Source: Nepenthes gracilis
Lineage: Eukaryota; Streptophyta; Magnoliopsida; Caryophyllales; Nepenthaceae
Direction of reading: 5' to 3'
Assembly: GCA_033239525.1 (NCBI GenBank)
Contig: BSYO01000028.1
Location: 12,207,597 to 12,271,596 of the forward strand
Length of the DNA stretch: 64,000 nucleotides
Below the pieces are notes generated by a model. It worked only from the letters and a program-made list of their open reading frames with translations, ran no database searches and was not told the DNA's origin. Position numbers and translations under genes: made by a program. Below, one piece after another: positions 24,757 to 35,734 of this stretch. Every line of letters begins with the position of its first letter. Positions within the stretch are counted from its first letter, which is position 1.

Positions 24757-25157
24757 TTGTACTCTGCGGCCACTAGTCAACACCTCCTATAAAGAAACCT
24801 TATTAGTGAAAGTACTTAATGAAATTATATTTTTTAACTGAGCAATCCACTGTGTTCGGTTAATCCGTCTTCCCCCTTTTGTTCTTATATATTATATTTT
24901 TTATCCTTCCGTGCCATGCTCTGGAAGGGATGCTGTCGTCGCTTCTAGTGGTCAGAATTGCCGCATTTAATGCAAGTGTGACAGTCAAAATTTGGTAGAT
25001 GGTTGTGGCGTTAGTGGGGTTGTAGTCTATCAATTGTTATAATGGGTTACCGTGAGTGACTCGTGGCACTTCGCTAGATGAGCGCATGTCATGGCCATCA
25101 TTTCAGGTGTCCTCTGTGTTTTTCTGTGAGATGCCACTTCACCTTTTTAGGGCTGCC

Positions 25158-25165
25158 TATTTAAG
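25158..25165 (+). promoter_or_regulatory. TATA-like element of antisense cassette c
   Basis: TATTTAAG in GCCTATTTAAGCAGCG, 53 bases before the ATG at 25218. It matches the element of cassette b (GCTATTTAAGCACC). Confidence 0.4.
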
Positions 25166-25217
25166 CAGCGCTCTACATGGCTTCCCATACTTTGCGTTTT
25201 TCTACTTTGGGAAGATC

Positions 25218-27044
25218 ATGGCCAAGAAGAAAGGCTCTCCCTCTTCCTATTGCACGGTCCACCTGGGAGTTGGTGAAGTTAGGTCTGTCTTGTCAGTAAG
25301 TGCTGTTGCAACCTTGATGGTCGACTACGGCATTTCCAGCGACTGGGTCTACCTTCCCCTTGTTAGACAGGAAGGGCAAATGTGCCCCCAGGGGGCTACA
25401 TCACCATCTATAAGTATCATCGGAGAGGTGGGCTTCGCTTTCCCATGAAGCTTGACCTGTACGGGATCATTGGCACACTGGGGGTTCCTATCGCTCAGCT
25501 TCACCCCATTGCTCTTCGACATCGGGTTTCCCCGTTTGTCTTCACTCATCTTAATTCTTGCTCATTTGGATCAAACTCGTTGAAGGTGATCTTTTACTTC
25601 CCTGAGTTAGAGGATTGGGTTTCAATGTCCTCGCGCACTGGCTTCCACTTTCAGAGGACGAACCCCCTCAATTCAGTTAAGAATTGAAAAAACTGCTTCT
25701 TCTTCGTAAGGGCCTCCCAAAGTGGGAGATAAACAATGAGTAGGGTCCAGTGAGCGACTTCTTTCGGAAGGAAGTGAGTGCTGATGAGGTGAAGGGGGAG
25801 AAGAATCTGCTCGAGCATATTCAAGGGAATATGGAGATGTTTTCCAAGCAGGGATTCTACTTGACTTTTGATCTTTTTGCGGCCGTTAAGTGGGGGCTTG
25901 TGTGTGGTAGGGCTGCTGCCGCTACTGAGAAGAGGAAGATGTTTCCTTCGGAAACCTTCGAGGGAGTCCCTTGGGGAGAGGGGCTCATCATTGTCGCTTG
26001 AGTCTTCTTCGGATGAGGAGGATGAGGCAGCCATAAAGAGCTTAAGGGTTGTCGAAGGTGCTTCCACAAGGAGGTTCCTGAGGTTGGTGGCCGAATCGGT
26101 CGTGCCCACTGGGATCACCATCTCGGAGCTGGAGCCAAGATTGCAGTCGCAAGAGGGGGCAGCCGAGTGTTCCCTGATTCTTGCTGTTGCCTTGGCGGAG
26201 TACGGAGTTCCCTTGATCGAGCTTCCTTCCAGTGAGGAGTCCCCTCTAGGCTCCTTCTTTGACGTTGAGCTGTAGGGAGTGGCCGTTGAGATTATTGGAA
26301 AAATGGCGATTGACGCGCCAGAGCCAAGAGGGATCGTCGAGGTGGGTGACCTAGAGCCCAGGCTAGAGCCCGTAGAGATTCTGAAGATCGTTATGCACCT
26401 GCTAGGGCACTGTCCAAGCCATCTTTCCAGAGTCCTATTGCTGTAGAGGAGGTCGAGGCGTTCGGACAAGTCATCGACGCTCCACGACGGATTTGGTCCA
26501 GGAGGTCGACACAGCGGAGGTGTTGCAGCAGCCGGAGCCACCTAGCGCTTCTCCATCTTTGGCCATGCTAGATCTACCCAGCCCTGCGGAGGAGGATCCC
26601 GTGCATCTTGAGCCCCCGTGCATGCCCGCATCAAGAGTCACCTCTGACTTGGCGAGCAGCGCGGGTGAGCCCTTTATTCAGGTATGACTTCTATGAGCGC
26701 CGCACCCCTCTATGCGTTGGGCGTTGAGGTTACCTAATCCTTCACTTTCTTGTATCCTTTCTTTGCAGATTTCGGAGGCGATGTGCTACCTCCACATGGC
26801 GCTCTCCCAACGGGATGAGCTGATCCACCAAATCAATGAGGGACCTGAACGGGAGGTGGCTCTTCGAGTGGAGAGCGAGACCGCAGCGTTGAGGCAGGAG
26901 ATAGAGCGGCTAAAGGGCAAGTTTCAGGTTGTAAGGGCCAAATCTCCGACTTGGAGAATCATAACTCCCATGCATGGGCAGACCACAGAGTTCGGCTTTC
27001 CCAAAGGAGATGGCTTGGGTTTTGTAGTCCAAATTCTAGGATAG
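25218..27044 (+). pseudogene. antisense ORF c, putative gypsy-type (PF04195-like) protein
   Basis: Begins MAKKKGSPSS at 25218 and changes frame near 25385. It then shows the signature of the plant putative-gypsy-type transposon family: YITIYKYH, RGGLRFPM, a QLHP block and, after a TGA at 25684, the aromatic CFFFVR block. A degenerate acidic middle follows. A spliceable exon pair (26493-26681 and from 26769) then gives a Pro/Ser-rich segment joined in frame to a coiled coil (MALSQRDELIHQ, ETAALRQEIERLK). It lies antisense between pol and the 3' LTR, the known position of extra ORFs in Tat-lineage elements. Frameshifts and stops show it is dead. Confidence 0.65.
26682..26768 (+). other. probable 87-base intron in antisense ORF c
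   Basis: CAG|GTATGA donor and a pyrimidine-rich TTTCTTTGCAG acceptor. The 5' exon ends at a codon boundary (PFIQ) and the 3' exon opens in frame (ISEAMCYLHM), so splicing would extend the ORF. Confidence 0.55.
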
Positions 27045-28185
27045 CATTCGCATGTGCTGTCGTATTGTGTCTGTCACGCCTCCGGGCACTCCTGTGGGGA
27101 CTTTCGACCCGAGGAACGATGGGATCTCAAAGGGCTCCCGTCTTACCGACTTCTCTGAAGGGGCAGGACCTCCGGACTCCTAGGTTAGCTAGAGCCCTTG
27201 TTTAGCCCTTTTGTTTTTTGACATTTGAATGCAATCTTGTAGCCTTTGGCTCGTATGATTAACAAAATGCGATCTTCTCTTCGACTTCTGGTGCTTTCGT
27301 GCTCATATTATTGCATTTGGCTTTGCAACATGTTTTGTAATGGCTAGGCCATTCAATTATTGTCGCCAAGACTCGAATCCGAAGCCTTCTTGTGCTATAC
27401 TTGTCCTTCGATTGAAGATGTCATCGCATCTCACGTGTAGTGGGGTGCTCGGCCCAATGGATTGGACGTTGTCACACGCTCAGTGGTGCTACTCATGGGC
27501 CAGCTAGATTTTCAAGCCACAGCAGCTAGACTCTGGGTCTTAGCCCGTTGAACGCACGACGCCGTTTTGGTGCTCGGCCTCGCTCAAGCCGTTGTCGCTC
27601 CTGTGCACATGGTCTTAGCCCATCGATCGTCGTTGACTGAGGGTGCTTTCTTCTTCTGAGAAGGTCATTGCCCGTATGCCATTTAGGCCCCCTAAGGTTT
27701 TGATGGCCATTCTAATGGGAGCTTCTCGAGCCCCCCAGCCTACTCGTTTGTCCGCTTGTGAGCCATTCGATGATAAGCCAAAGTTTAGAGTTCGATTGTT
27801 AGAGGATTGCTCAGTATGGAGCCAATGTTTTGGGGCTACTCAGGGCCCTTCAGCGTGGGGCCAAAGTTTGAATATGATCGCTTGAGGGTCACTTGGCATG
27901 GAGCCAAGGATTTGGGGCCGTTCAAGACCCTTAAGCGCGAGGCCGAAGTCTGAGTACGACCGCTTGATGGTCGAGCTAAGGTTTTGGTTTACAACCAAAC
28001 GAAAATCCTCCTAACTTAGGGGCAGTCTAGATTGTTTCACCTTTTGATATGATAAGCATGCACACATTCATATGAACGATCACACCAAAAACATAAAAGC
28101 AACAATTTTATTAGTTGAAACATGATACATGTACAAGTATCCCCAATCGTGTATGCATACCTTACCTGACCTCGGTGGCAGATTA
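27045..28185. other. non-coding part of the gypsy element between pol and antisense ORFs
   Basis: No domain is seen on either strand. It holds diverged short repeats around GGGGCC and GAGCCAA (27750-27960). The antisense unit probably ends near 27230. Confidence 0.45.
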
Positions 28186-29043
28186 CTAGTAATATTTTTT
28201 GAGGTGGGTAGCGTTTCTAGTCCGAGGGACTAACTTGCCATCCTGGGTGTGTAACTTGTACGCTCCGTTTTGAAGGATCGCCGAGACAAGAAATGGGCCC
28301 TCCCATCCAGGAGAGAGCTTGTTCCTAATGGCGGTCTTTTCGCCACCTCTATATTTCAAAGGACCAGGTCCTCAACCTCGAGTAGGCGTGCCCTCACTCG
28401 CTTCTTGTAGTATCAAGCGATGTGTTGTTGTTAGGATGCCTTCCTCAAGCGCGCCGTGTCACAGACCTCTGGAAGTAAATCCAAGCATTCTCTGAGCCTT
28501 TGAAAGTTGGTGACAGAGTCGAAGCATTCAACTCGCAGGTTGGGTGGTGCACTTTGTCGAGCACAATCGTCTCAGCCTCGTAGCAGAGGTTGAAGGATGT
28601 TTTCCTTGTGGATTCCAATGGGGTCATGCGGTACGACCAGAGTACAAAAGGCAACTCGTCTGCATAGGAGCCCCTGCATCTTCAAGTTTGGTCTTCAATC
28701 CATGCAACAGTATCCGGTTAGTGATTTTAACCTGACCGTTGGCTTGAGGGTATGCCACAGAAGTATATACCAGTCTGATGTGCAAGCTCGCACAGTACTT
28801 GGTGAACCGTTTGTTGGTAAATTAAGTTTTGTTGTCGGTCACTATGACTTCGAAAATCCCGAACCGACAAACGATGTTCCAACGGATGAATTCCATTGCA
28901 TTCTGCTCGGTTATCCATGCTAGGGGAGTAGCCTCGACCCACTTGGTGAAATAGTTTATACCAACGATGAGAAATTTTCTATGCCCAGAGGCCAAGGGTA
29001 TGTGCCCAAGGATGTCGAGCCCCCATTGAGCGAGCAGCCACAA
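28186..29043 (-). pseudogene. gypsy integrase, pol C-terminal end
   Basis: Minus-strand frames show the integrase core (WGLDILGHIP, KFLIVGINYFTKWVEA, FGIFEVIVTDN) at about 29043-28822, then the end of the integrase domain (LWSYRMTPLESTRKTSF) at about 28650, then the typical terminal segment (LSPGWEGPF, PRTRNATHLKKYY) with stop TAG at 28186. There are several frame changes. The core carries the conserved FTKW and the VTDN Asp. Confidence 0.8.
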
Positions 29044-29879
29044 GGATTATAAACTGTGCAGCTTCGTGTGCGGCTGATGGGTCAAGGTCTCGTGGACCTA
29101 GCAACTTTCTCATTTCTTAACAAAGTCCATAGCGTCTTGCTTCATCGTGGGCCAGAACAAACCTTACCGCATGATCTTGAATGCAATGTTTTTTCCTTCA
29201 ACGTACGAGCCGCATATGCCAAGGTGAACTTCACCAAATATGTACTCAACTTCCCTCGAGGTAAGTCACTTTAGGTTAAGAGTCGGATATCCCCGTCGGT
29301 ATAGCTTTCCATCAACAATTGTATACCATCCCACCATTTTCCTTATCCGCTTGGCCTCTTCGGGGTGCGCTAATAATGTCTTATCCGTCAAATACTCTAG
29401 TTTTCATCTTCGGCTACCAGTAACACTTTCTGATCTGGGCCGTTGACGCTTGGCGCGGCCGGGACCTCCTGCATGTTCCTCGTCTATCGTTCCACGGATG
29501 TCGTTGCTGCATCCCTAGCCAACTAGTCGACTTTCCAGTTCTTAGCCCTTGGGACGTGTTTGATTTCAAATCTCTCAAATGCCCAGATCTGGGCCATCGC
29601 CATCACCAAGTATTTAGTTAGCAAAGGGTTCGATACTTTGAAGGTTCCTTAGATCTGGTTAACCACTAGCTCTGAATCACTGCGAACGGCCAGCACCTTC
29701 ATAGAGCATTATTTAGCTAACCGGAGTCCTGCAATGAGGGCTTCATACTCTGCAACATTGTTGGTGGCTGGGAAGGTGAGTACAAGGGAGTACTTGATCT
29801 CTTAGCCGTCCGAAGTCTTGAGCACTACTCCAACCCCACTACCTGTTTGCGTGGATGGCCCGTCGACATTCAGAGTCCA

Positions 29880-30473
29880 TTCAAGTACGTTCGGAGCACT
29901 TGTGCCTTCGGATTAGTCTCGGGCGTCAAGGACTGGGGTCACTACCTCGATGATGAAATCTGTGAGGGCTTGGCCCTTGAGGATCGGCCTCGGTCGAAAC
30001 TCCACGTCGAACTCACCCAACTTTATGTCCCATTTGACCAGTCGTCCGGACTTCTCGAGCCTTTGGAGGATCGCCTTCAAAGGTTGATCGATCAACACGA
30101 CGATTCAATATGCCTAGAAGTAGGGCCTCAACTTTCATGTGGAATAGATGAGTGCCAAGGCAATTCGCTCAACGTGAGGGTACCGAGACTCTACATTCGT
30201 CAAAACCTTTTTGACATAATACACAGGTCATTGTACCCCTTCGTATTGCCTAATGAGGACTAAGCTTAGAACAATGTTCAACACTGCCAAGTAAAGATAT
30301 AAGTCCTCACCATTCAAAGGCGAGGTCAAAAGGGGCGGACTGGCGAGATACGCTATTAGTTCTTGGAACACTACCTTGCACTTGTTCATCCACCAAAATT
30401 TGGATGCTTTCGTGCCTCGGAGTGCCTTGAAGAACGGTAGGTACTTTTCCACGGATTTAGCCAGAAACCGCAA
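29880..30473 (-). pseudogene. gypsy RNase H domain
   Basis: Minus-strand frames contain FFKALRG, the PPLLTSPLNGEDLYLYLAV block and, further on, LKAILQRLEKSGRLVKW and EFRPRPILKGQALTDFI, all standard landmarks after RT in Tat-type pol. Frames are interrupted. Confidence 0.8.
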
Positions 30474-30500
30474 TAAGTTAGCAAGTTGCCCTGTGAGCTT

Positions 30501-31347
30501 TTACACTTCCTTCACAGTCTGGAGGGAGCTCATGTTAAGGATGGCCCTAATCTTCTTCGAGTTAGCCTTAATGCCGTGTTGAGACACTATGAAGCCCAAG
30601 AACTTTTTGAAACTTACCCCAAACACGCACTTGGTGGGGTTGAGCTTCATCCCATAAGCCCAAAGTACCTCAAAGGTTTCCTCTATGTCTCGAACGTGGT
30701 CGTCGACCACCTTACCTTTGACGAGTATGTCATCCACATACACCTCCACGTTTCTTCTGATCTAGGCTTTGAACGTCTTGTTCACAACTGCTGATAGGTG
30801 GCCCCGGTGTTCTTCAGGCTAAAGAGCATGATTTTGTAGTAGTTATCCCTTGGTCGGTCTCGAAGGAGGTATGCTCCTCGTCATCTAGGCTCATCTTTAT
30901 TTGGTTATAACCTGAATAGGTGTCCATAAAACTCACGAGTTCGTACCTAGATGTGGAGTCCACCAGTTAATTGATCCAAGGTGGCAGAAAGCTGTCCTTT
31001 GGGCAGGCCTTGTTCACGTCGGTGAAGTCGACGCACATCCGCCATTTGCCATTACTCTTCTTTACGAGCACGACATTCGACCACCAGTTCAGGTTTCGGA
31101 CCTTCCTTATGAACCCAGCGCCAAGTAGTCTCTTCATTTCTTCCCTTATGGCTACCAATTTTTCAAAGGAGTGGTTCTTGCACTTTTGTTTGACGGGTTT
31201 GTGATCGAGATAGAGGTACAACTTGTGAACCATTACTCTGATCGGTATTTCGAGCATGTCGATGGGTGCAAAGACGTCGGAGTTCCTCCTGAGGAAGCTC
31301 ATGAGCTGGTCGTGGGCTATTGTAGTCAGGGAACCACCGATGTGCAC
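30501..31347 (-). pseudogene. gypsy reverse transcriptase domain
   Basis: RT N-terminal blocks are KRLLGAGFIRKV, NVVLVKKSNGKWRMCVDFTD and VNKACPKDSF (31347-30967). The catalytic YVDDILVK follows at about 30740-30717, then FLGFIVSQHGIKANSKKI. A frame break of about 200 bases separates the two parts. Confidence 0.85.
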
Positions 31348-31469
31348 TCACTTCTCAGGTTTGGCGGGGTCCAGAGGGACCATCTTAGTCTTCTCACATG
31401 ATTGGACTTGCCACAGCGTAGCCTTGTCAAGGAAATCCAGGTCCCCAGCAAGTTAGTCTGGTGCTGCAG

Positions 31470-31660
31470 GAGAGACTTGGGATGTGTAGCACGTTCATCC
31501 AATCACTTGGTCACCAAGCACCTCCCCTACTCCATACGAGGTCGGAAACTTCATCTTTAGATGAGAGATCGATGTTATAGGCCCGAAGGTGAGGAACGAT
31601 CGGCCTAAGATGGCGTTGTAGACTGATGGTAAGTCAACGACGATGAATGTTAACTCTCAC
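31470..31660 (-). pseudogene. gypsy protease end and protease-RT linker
   Basis: Read on the minus strand the region gives [18 protein letters not shown], then [19 protein letters not shown], the landmark between protease and RT in Tat-type pol, with a stop shortly after. Confidence 0.7.
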
Positions 31661-32136
31661 GTGGCCACATGCGGGTAAGTTCTCATCATGACCTCCAACT
31701 GGATTTCCTCCTACATGGGCACAGGCACGGCTCATTGTCCAGGCTATATAGAGGGCCTTCGGCTACTCTCATCTGACTCTTTTTCAATCGAAGCTTAAAC
31801 ATTGCATCAAGATACAGTAAATTTTTAGATATTCTATTATCAATAAAAATTTATTTCAGTTAGTAGTCAAGCGTATTGTTCGAAATAAGGGCTAATATAA
31901 GAAGAGAGTCGAAATGAGAAGAGATTACATGCGCTCTATCGTCGCTACTAAAGTTGATGACATGACTCCTAACCTCTACTCTTGCTCTCTTGCTGCTGGA
32001 AGCACGTTCGGGTCATCCTTGACCGCTACTCTTGGCCGACCCCCTTGAAATTATGCTGATCACGCCAGCGGTATTATGGTTCCTGGGTGGCTCACTGGCT
32101 TTGCCTTTGCAAGCCCCGAGGGCTTGCCCCGAACCC

Positions 32137-32255
32137 TTTAAGAATCGCGTGAGGTGCCCTCGGTGGACCAGGTCTTCTATCTCATTTTGTAGGGTCTAAC
32201 AGTCCTCCATAGTGTGCCCTAGAGACCGGTGGTAATGACAGTACTTTGTTTGGTC
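32137..32255 (-). pseudogene. gypsy gag C-terminal motif
   Basis: The minus strand reads DQTKYCHYHRSLGHTMEDC, then a stop, then LQNEIEDLVHRGHL. This is the diagnostic gag zinc-finger-like block of Tat-type elements. About 70 bases upstream (to 32325) are still gag-like (YQKFLKW), then homology stops. Confidence 0.75.
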
Positions 32256-32325
32256 TCCAGCCTCCGGGTTCTTTGATTCCTTGGACCACTTTAAGAACTT
32301 TTGATATTTTAGCCAGCTCCCAATA

Positions 32326-33650
32326 GTGAAATATTTGTTATTTGAAAATTCTTTTTTGCCGGAAGAAAAGGTTTGGCGTAATGACCCTTTCTATTTTGAT
32401 AATTTGATTCGACCTTATAATATATTCAGGCGTCCTAATATATCTGACAAATTTAAGGATTGCATCCAAAGCCACGGGTGACAAATAATAGTAAGCAACC
32501 TTACCATAGGTATGGAGTACATTGGTGGTCATATATGCTGGCCTAATTTACATTTAATTTTGCCTAAGATTACCGGGATTGTGTAACCATTCCTCAAATT
32601 AGTTTTTAAATAATCAAAACTTAATTTTGATGCATGATTTATATTTTGTTTTGATTTGTATTAGACTTTGATTTTGATTTGGATTTAAAATTCATCAATT
32701 TTGTCCACAATTTGGTATTGGTATGTCTCATATAAATAATTTTGACTATATATTTTGATCCAAACCTTTAAAGTATTAATTGTGATACTTTTTGACTTCT
32801 GCGCACACTATTAAATTATCTAGCTATATGATTCTGCCCCAAATCATAAGGTGATCAGGCCTTGGATTTGGACTCAGACTTGGAATTGGACTTGGATTTG
32901 GATTGGACTTTGAAATTTGCTATTTGCCTATTAGAATTGGTTCGGACCACTTCTATTTTATTTATATATATTTATATATATATACACGTCATGGTGAGGA
33001 TTATTTTATGATTTGGATTTGGATATTTGATTTGTGTACGAGACTACTATTAGATTTTAATTCTAAATCTTAGATTTTTATTAGATTTTTTATATCGGTG
33101 ATTTAGATTTATCCGATCATTTGAACGGATGTTTATCCATTTGACATTTTCTCTAATTTATTGAATTCATTTTGTTTAAATATAATACTTGACTGAGCGC
33201 TTAATATACGTTTTCTATTTTGTCTCTTCAGAGTAGAAGGATTGAAAACACGGCAAGAGTTAAGACATGATCTGTCAGCTATTCGTCCGATTTGGTGAGT
33301 TCTAATCTCATTATGATTTAATTTGACAATTGATGTGATTGTATTATAGAATTTACCGAATATAGGCTGATGGACATATTTTGAAAACAGTTGGAATGTT
33401 ATATTATATCTGATTTATGGTTTTGGTTAGAATTTTTACCTCCCTTACGATAATTGTAGAGCAGGTTGTATTTATTTTATCCGAACGGTTGTTCGATGAG
33501 GTCCTATGTGAATTTTAATTTGTGTTTGGTCTTATTTATTTGGTTTATCACATCCGAATTTTACGACTTAGTATTATTTATTCAAATTTATTTAAGATTT
33601 TAAATTTTAAAAATTATAATTAATTATTTAAATTAACATATTTAATCTGA
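32326..33650. other. AT-rich DNA replacing the 5' part of the gypsy element
   Basis: No coding, LTR-end or target-duplication signal could be found. Composition changes abruptly at about 32325. It may be a later insertion or a rearrangement. Confidence 0.4.
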
Positions 33651-33659
33651 ATTTATGAC

Positions 33660-34043
33660 AATATACTCAAGTCTAAACTCACAAAGGCAGAAAAGGAACC
33701 CAACTCTCCTTCCTTCAAAAGCCACTCCCCGAGTGCACAACAAGAGCCCAAACCCCCTCTAATTCTCACTCACACCCCCTACATACAAACACCATCACAT
33801 TTTACATTTTGCACATATCCATGTTATTACATTTTTCTATTTTCTTGGAAAGATTATTGATTTGAATATCGAAGGATAAATCGAGAAGCGAATCCCATCA
33901 ATCCTCTGACTTCTTATTAATTAATTGTAGTGCACAAAGCCCAGGTTAAGAGATTGGAGGCCGGATCCGTTTATGTTCAACCCGACGTAGGAAATCTGAA
34001 GGCTCTCTAATCCGCGCAGTAATCCGAACCTGAGAACGTATCA
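33660..34043 (+). repeat. LTR end, Tat-like family, remnant
   Basis: The right terminus GAGAACGTATCA is the reverse complement of the TGATACGTT start of the LTR at 56741, and GGCTCTCTAATCC is the complement of its GATTAGAGAGCC. AAGATTATTGATTTGAATATCG also parallels 1437-1450. The left end is not identifiable. Confidence 0.45.
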
Positions 34044-34521
34044 ACATGATATATTTTTTTATCTTTATAAAACACGTGGATTTAGGCCTATTATTAGAAG
34101 ATTAGGGTAAATTTAGATTTCAATGAGCAATAATAATAATATATATATATTGTTATATCGAAGATATGTGGGATACTTTTTTAGTATGAAAAAAAATTAT
34201 ATAATATTGTATTGATACTGATACATATTAAGCCAGAAGGCACACATTTTTCACTATGTCTTTTTCCTTTGTCATTCAAATCACATCAACTAAATTTCTA
34301 TCAAATCTAAAGATTATTCTTCAAGTGATCAACATTAAGGATGACCTACTTTCACAATATGAATCGATCGAACAATACTCACATCGAGAATAATTTTGTA
34401 GGACAAAGATAACGATGGCAACTGTCGATCCAAGATATGATAATGAGACCAAAAATCTCTCGTCAGATAATGAAAGCTGCATCATTGTTTGGACAATGCT
34501 CTTGAACTCATTTAAGCCGGA
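34044..34521. other. intergenic DNA, no gene seen
   Basis: AT-rich; may contain the decayed tail of the copia relic that follows on the minus strand. Confidence 0.4.
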
Positions 34522-34749
34522 TCAGAGTATCCATTGCTGTTTGTTGGGTGCCTGTCTTTCACCCAAAAGGACATCAATGTTTGATTCACTTATAAAATGC
34601 ATTATTATAAACAATCTGAACGATACTTTAGTTAGTGTAATATATGGTAGTATCATAGGAATGCAAAACTCCCATATTTGCCAGACAATTCTGCTCGTGG
34701 TATCAGTTAAAGCACAATATTCTACCTCAATATTTGATCGAGCTATCAC
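34522..34749 (-). pseudogene. Ty1/copia RNase H fragment
   Basis: A 75-codon minus-strand frame begins IARSNIEVEYCALTDTTS, the copia RNase H landmark around EAEYRAL. The rest is more decayed. No LTR or other pol domain is attached. Confidence 0.7.
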
Positions 34750-35304
34750 ATTATTTTTTCCTCCTTATAGTTGAACTGAAACTTCCATCATGAGAATCTC
34801 TGCCTTCATTTCATATCCTTAATGATCGAATTTTACATATCATACAGATACCAAATCGTAAAATACCAAGTGATGAATACAATTCTTAATGATAATCTCT
34901 CATATAAAATGGCATTTGCCTAAATGTTATATGCCGGGGTAGCAGAATTAGACAGCAAATTAGGCAACGACGGTTAAGTCCCAAGCCCCAATCAAGTTTC
35001 TAGCTTAGTAAATATAATTAAGAGAAATGCAGACTTGGACAAAAATAATTAAAATTGAAATCAAAATCGTGAACCTCAGATTTAGTAGTACAAAACTTTA
35101 GTTCCAAGGGCAAGATCCTGGAAAATTTCAACAATCCAAAGCTCCAAAATACATCAACCTAAACAAAATGCATGTAGCTGTCCTCTGACTTTGAACTCTT
35201 AATGAACTCTGAAACAGTCTGAGCTGCACAGAGTATAATGATTAGCAAAGAACAACTTAGAACAAGAGAAATCTTGTGAGGATAAGTTCAAGTGATAACT
35301 AACG
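34750..35304. other. downstream flank of the proton-pump-interactor gene; no gene seen
   Basis: No coding signal. The region may include transcript 3' end sequences of the minus-strand gene. Confidence 0.4.
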
Positions 35305-35379
35305 GTGACATCTATCCATTCATTTATTTTTATATAAATTTGTCAATGTGAATAAATAAATGAATGGATTAAATGTCAC
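35305..35379. repeat. palindromic mini-element (hairpin MITE), copy 1
   Basis: GTGACATCTATCCATTCATT on the left pairs with AATGAATGGATTAAATGTCAC on the right, leaving a short loop. Three related hairpins lie within the next 900 bases. Confidence 0.6.
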
Positions 35380-35420
35380 GTCATTTAATGATATTTCACT
35401 GACACCGGTCTTCAAGCAAA

Positions 35421-35734
35421 TCAGCCAAGGTATTTGTATAGGAGTGTGAGAAGTAAGGCAGTGGCGGCTGCACTACCAGCCCATACCCAGTACTTTGTCA
35501 ATGGCTTCTGCTTGACAATGATCTTTGGAAGTGAATTCCGCACCTTTGCTCTACCCGAGACCGGATAGGCGTCTCCTTTTGGTCCTTCAGTTTTGCAGGG
35601 ATCAGAATTTCTCCCGCCGCCTCAGACTTCTCAGGCTCTGTTGCTTCCCCTTCTGTCTCGATAGGTTCATCTTCTTCGTTGGAGGGAAATGTGATGGCTG
35701 CTGCCTCCTTTTTCTTTAGTTTCTTTTCACGCTC
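35421..35734 (-). pseudogene. last exon of the PPI1-like gene, apparent frameshift
   Basis: The frame entering from exon 7 ([13 protein letters not shown]) runs to a TGA at 35498-35500 without a membrane anchor. The neighbouring frame encodes [20 protein letters not shown] and a hydrophobic run ending YKYLG with TGA at 35421-35423, the expected family C-terminus. That frame is closed upstream by a TGA near 35610, so the change must lie between about 35500 and 35605. Exon length is 314, not a multiple of three. No plausible intron fits the gap. It is either an assembly or sequencing indel or a true loss of the anchor. Confidence 0.7.

Larger units (their letters stand above)
18320..32325 (-). 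mobile_element. large degenerate Ty3/gypsy element, Tat-like, 5' end missing
   Basis: Minus-strand order from high to low coordinate: end of gag (about 32255-32137), protease, RT, RNase H, integrase (pol stop at 28186), a 5-kb block of plus-strand ORFs, the polypurine tract (reverse complement TAGCCCCC beside 22575), and the 3' LTR. The gag-pol order, the gag motif, the polypurine tract and an antisense ORF with the putative-gypsy-type (PF04195-like) domain together point to the Tat lineage. The 5' LTR and most of gag are absent beyond 32325, where sequence turns AT-rich. The many stops and frameshifts mean it is inactive. A second LTR is nested in its 3' LTR. Confidence 0.8.

Noticed and set aside
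25651..26541. 296-codon minus-strand frame in the gypsy element
   Set aside because: It is antisense to the PF04195-like gene, Ser/Pro-rich, with no gag-pol similarity, and lies beyond the pol stop at 28186.
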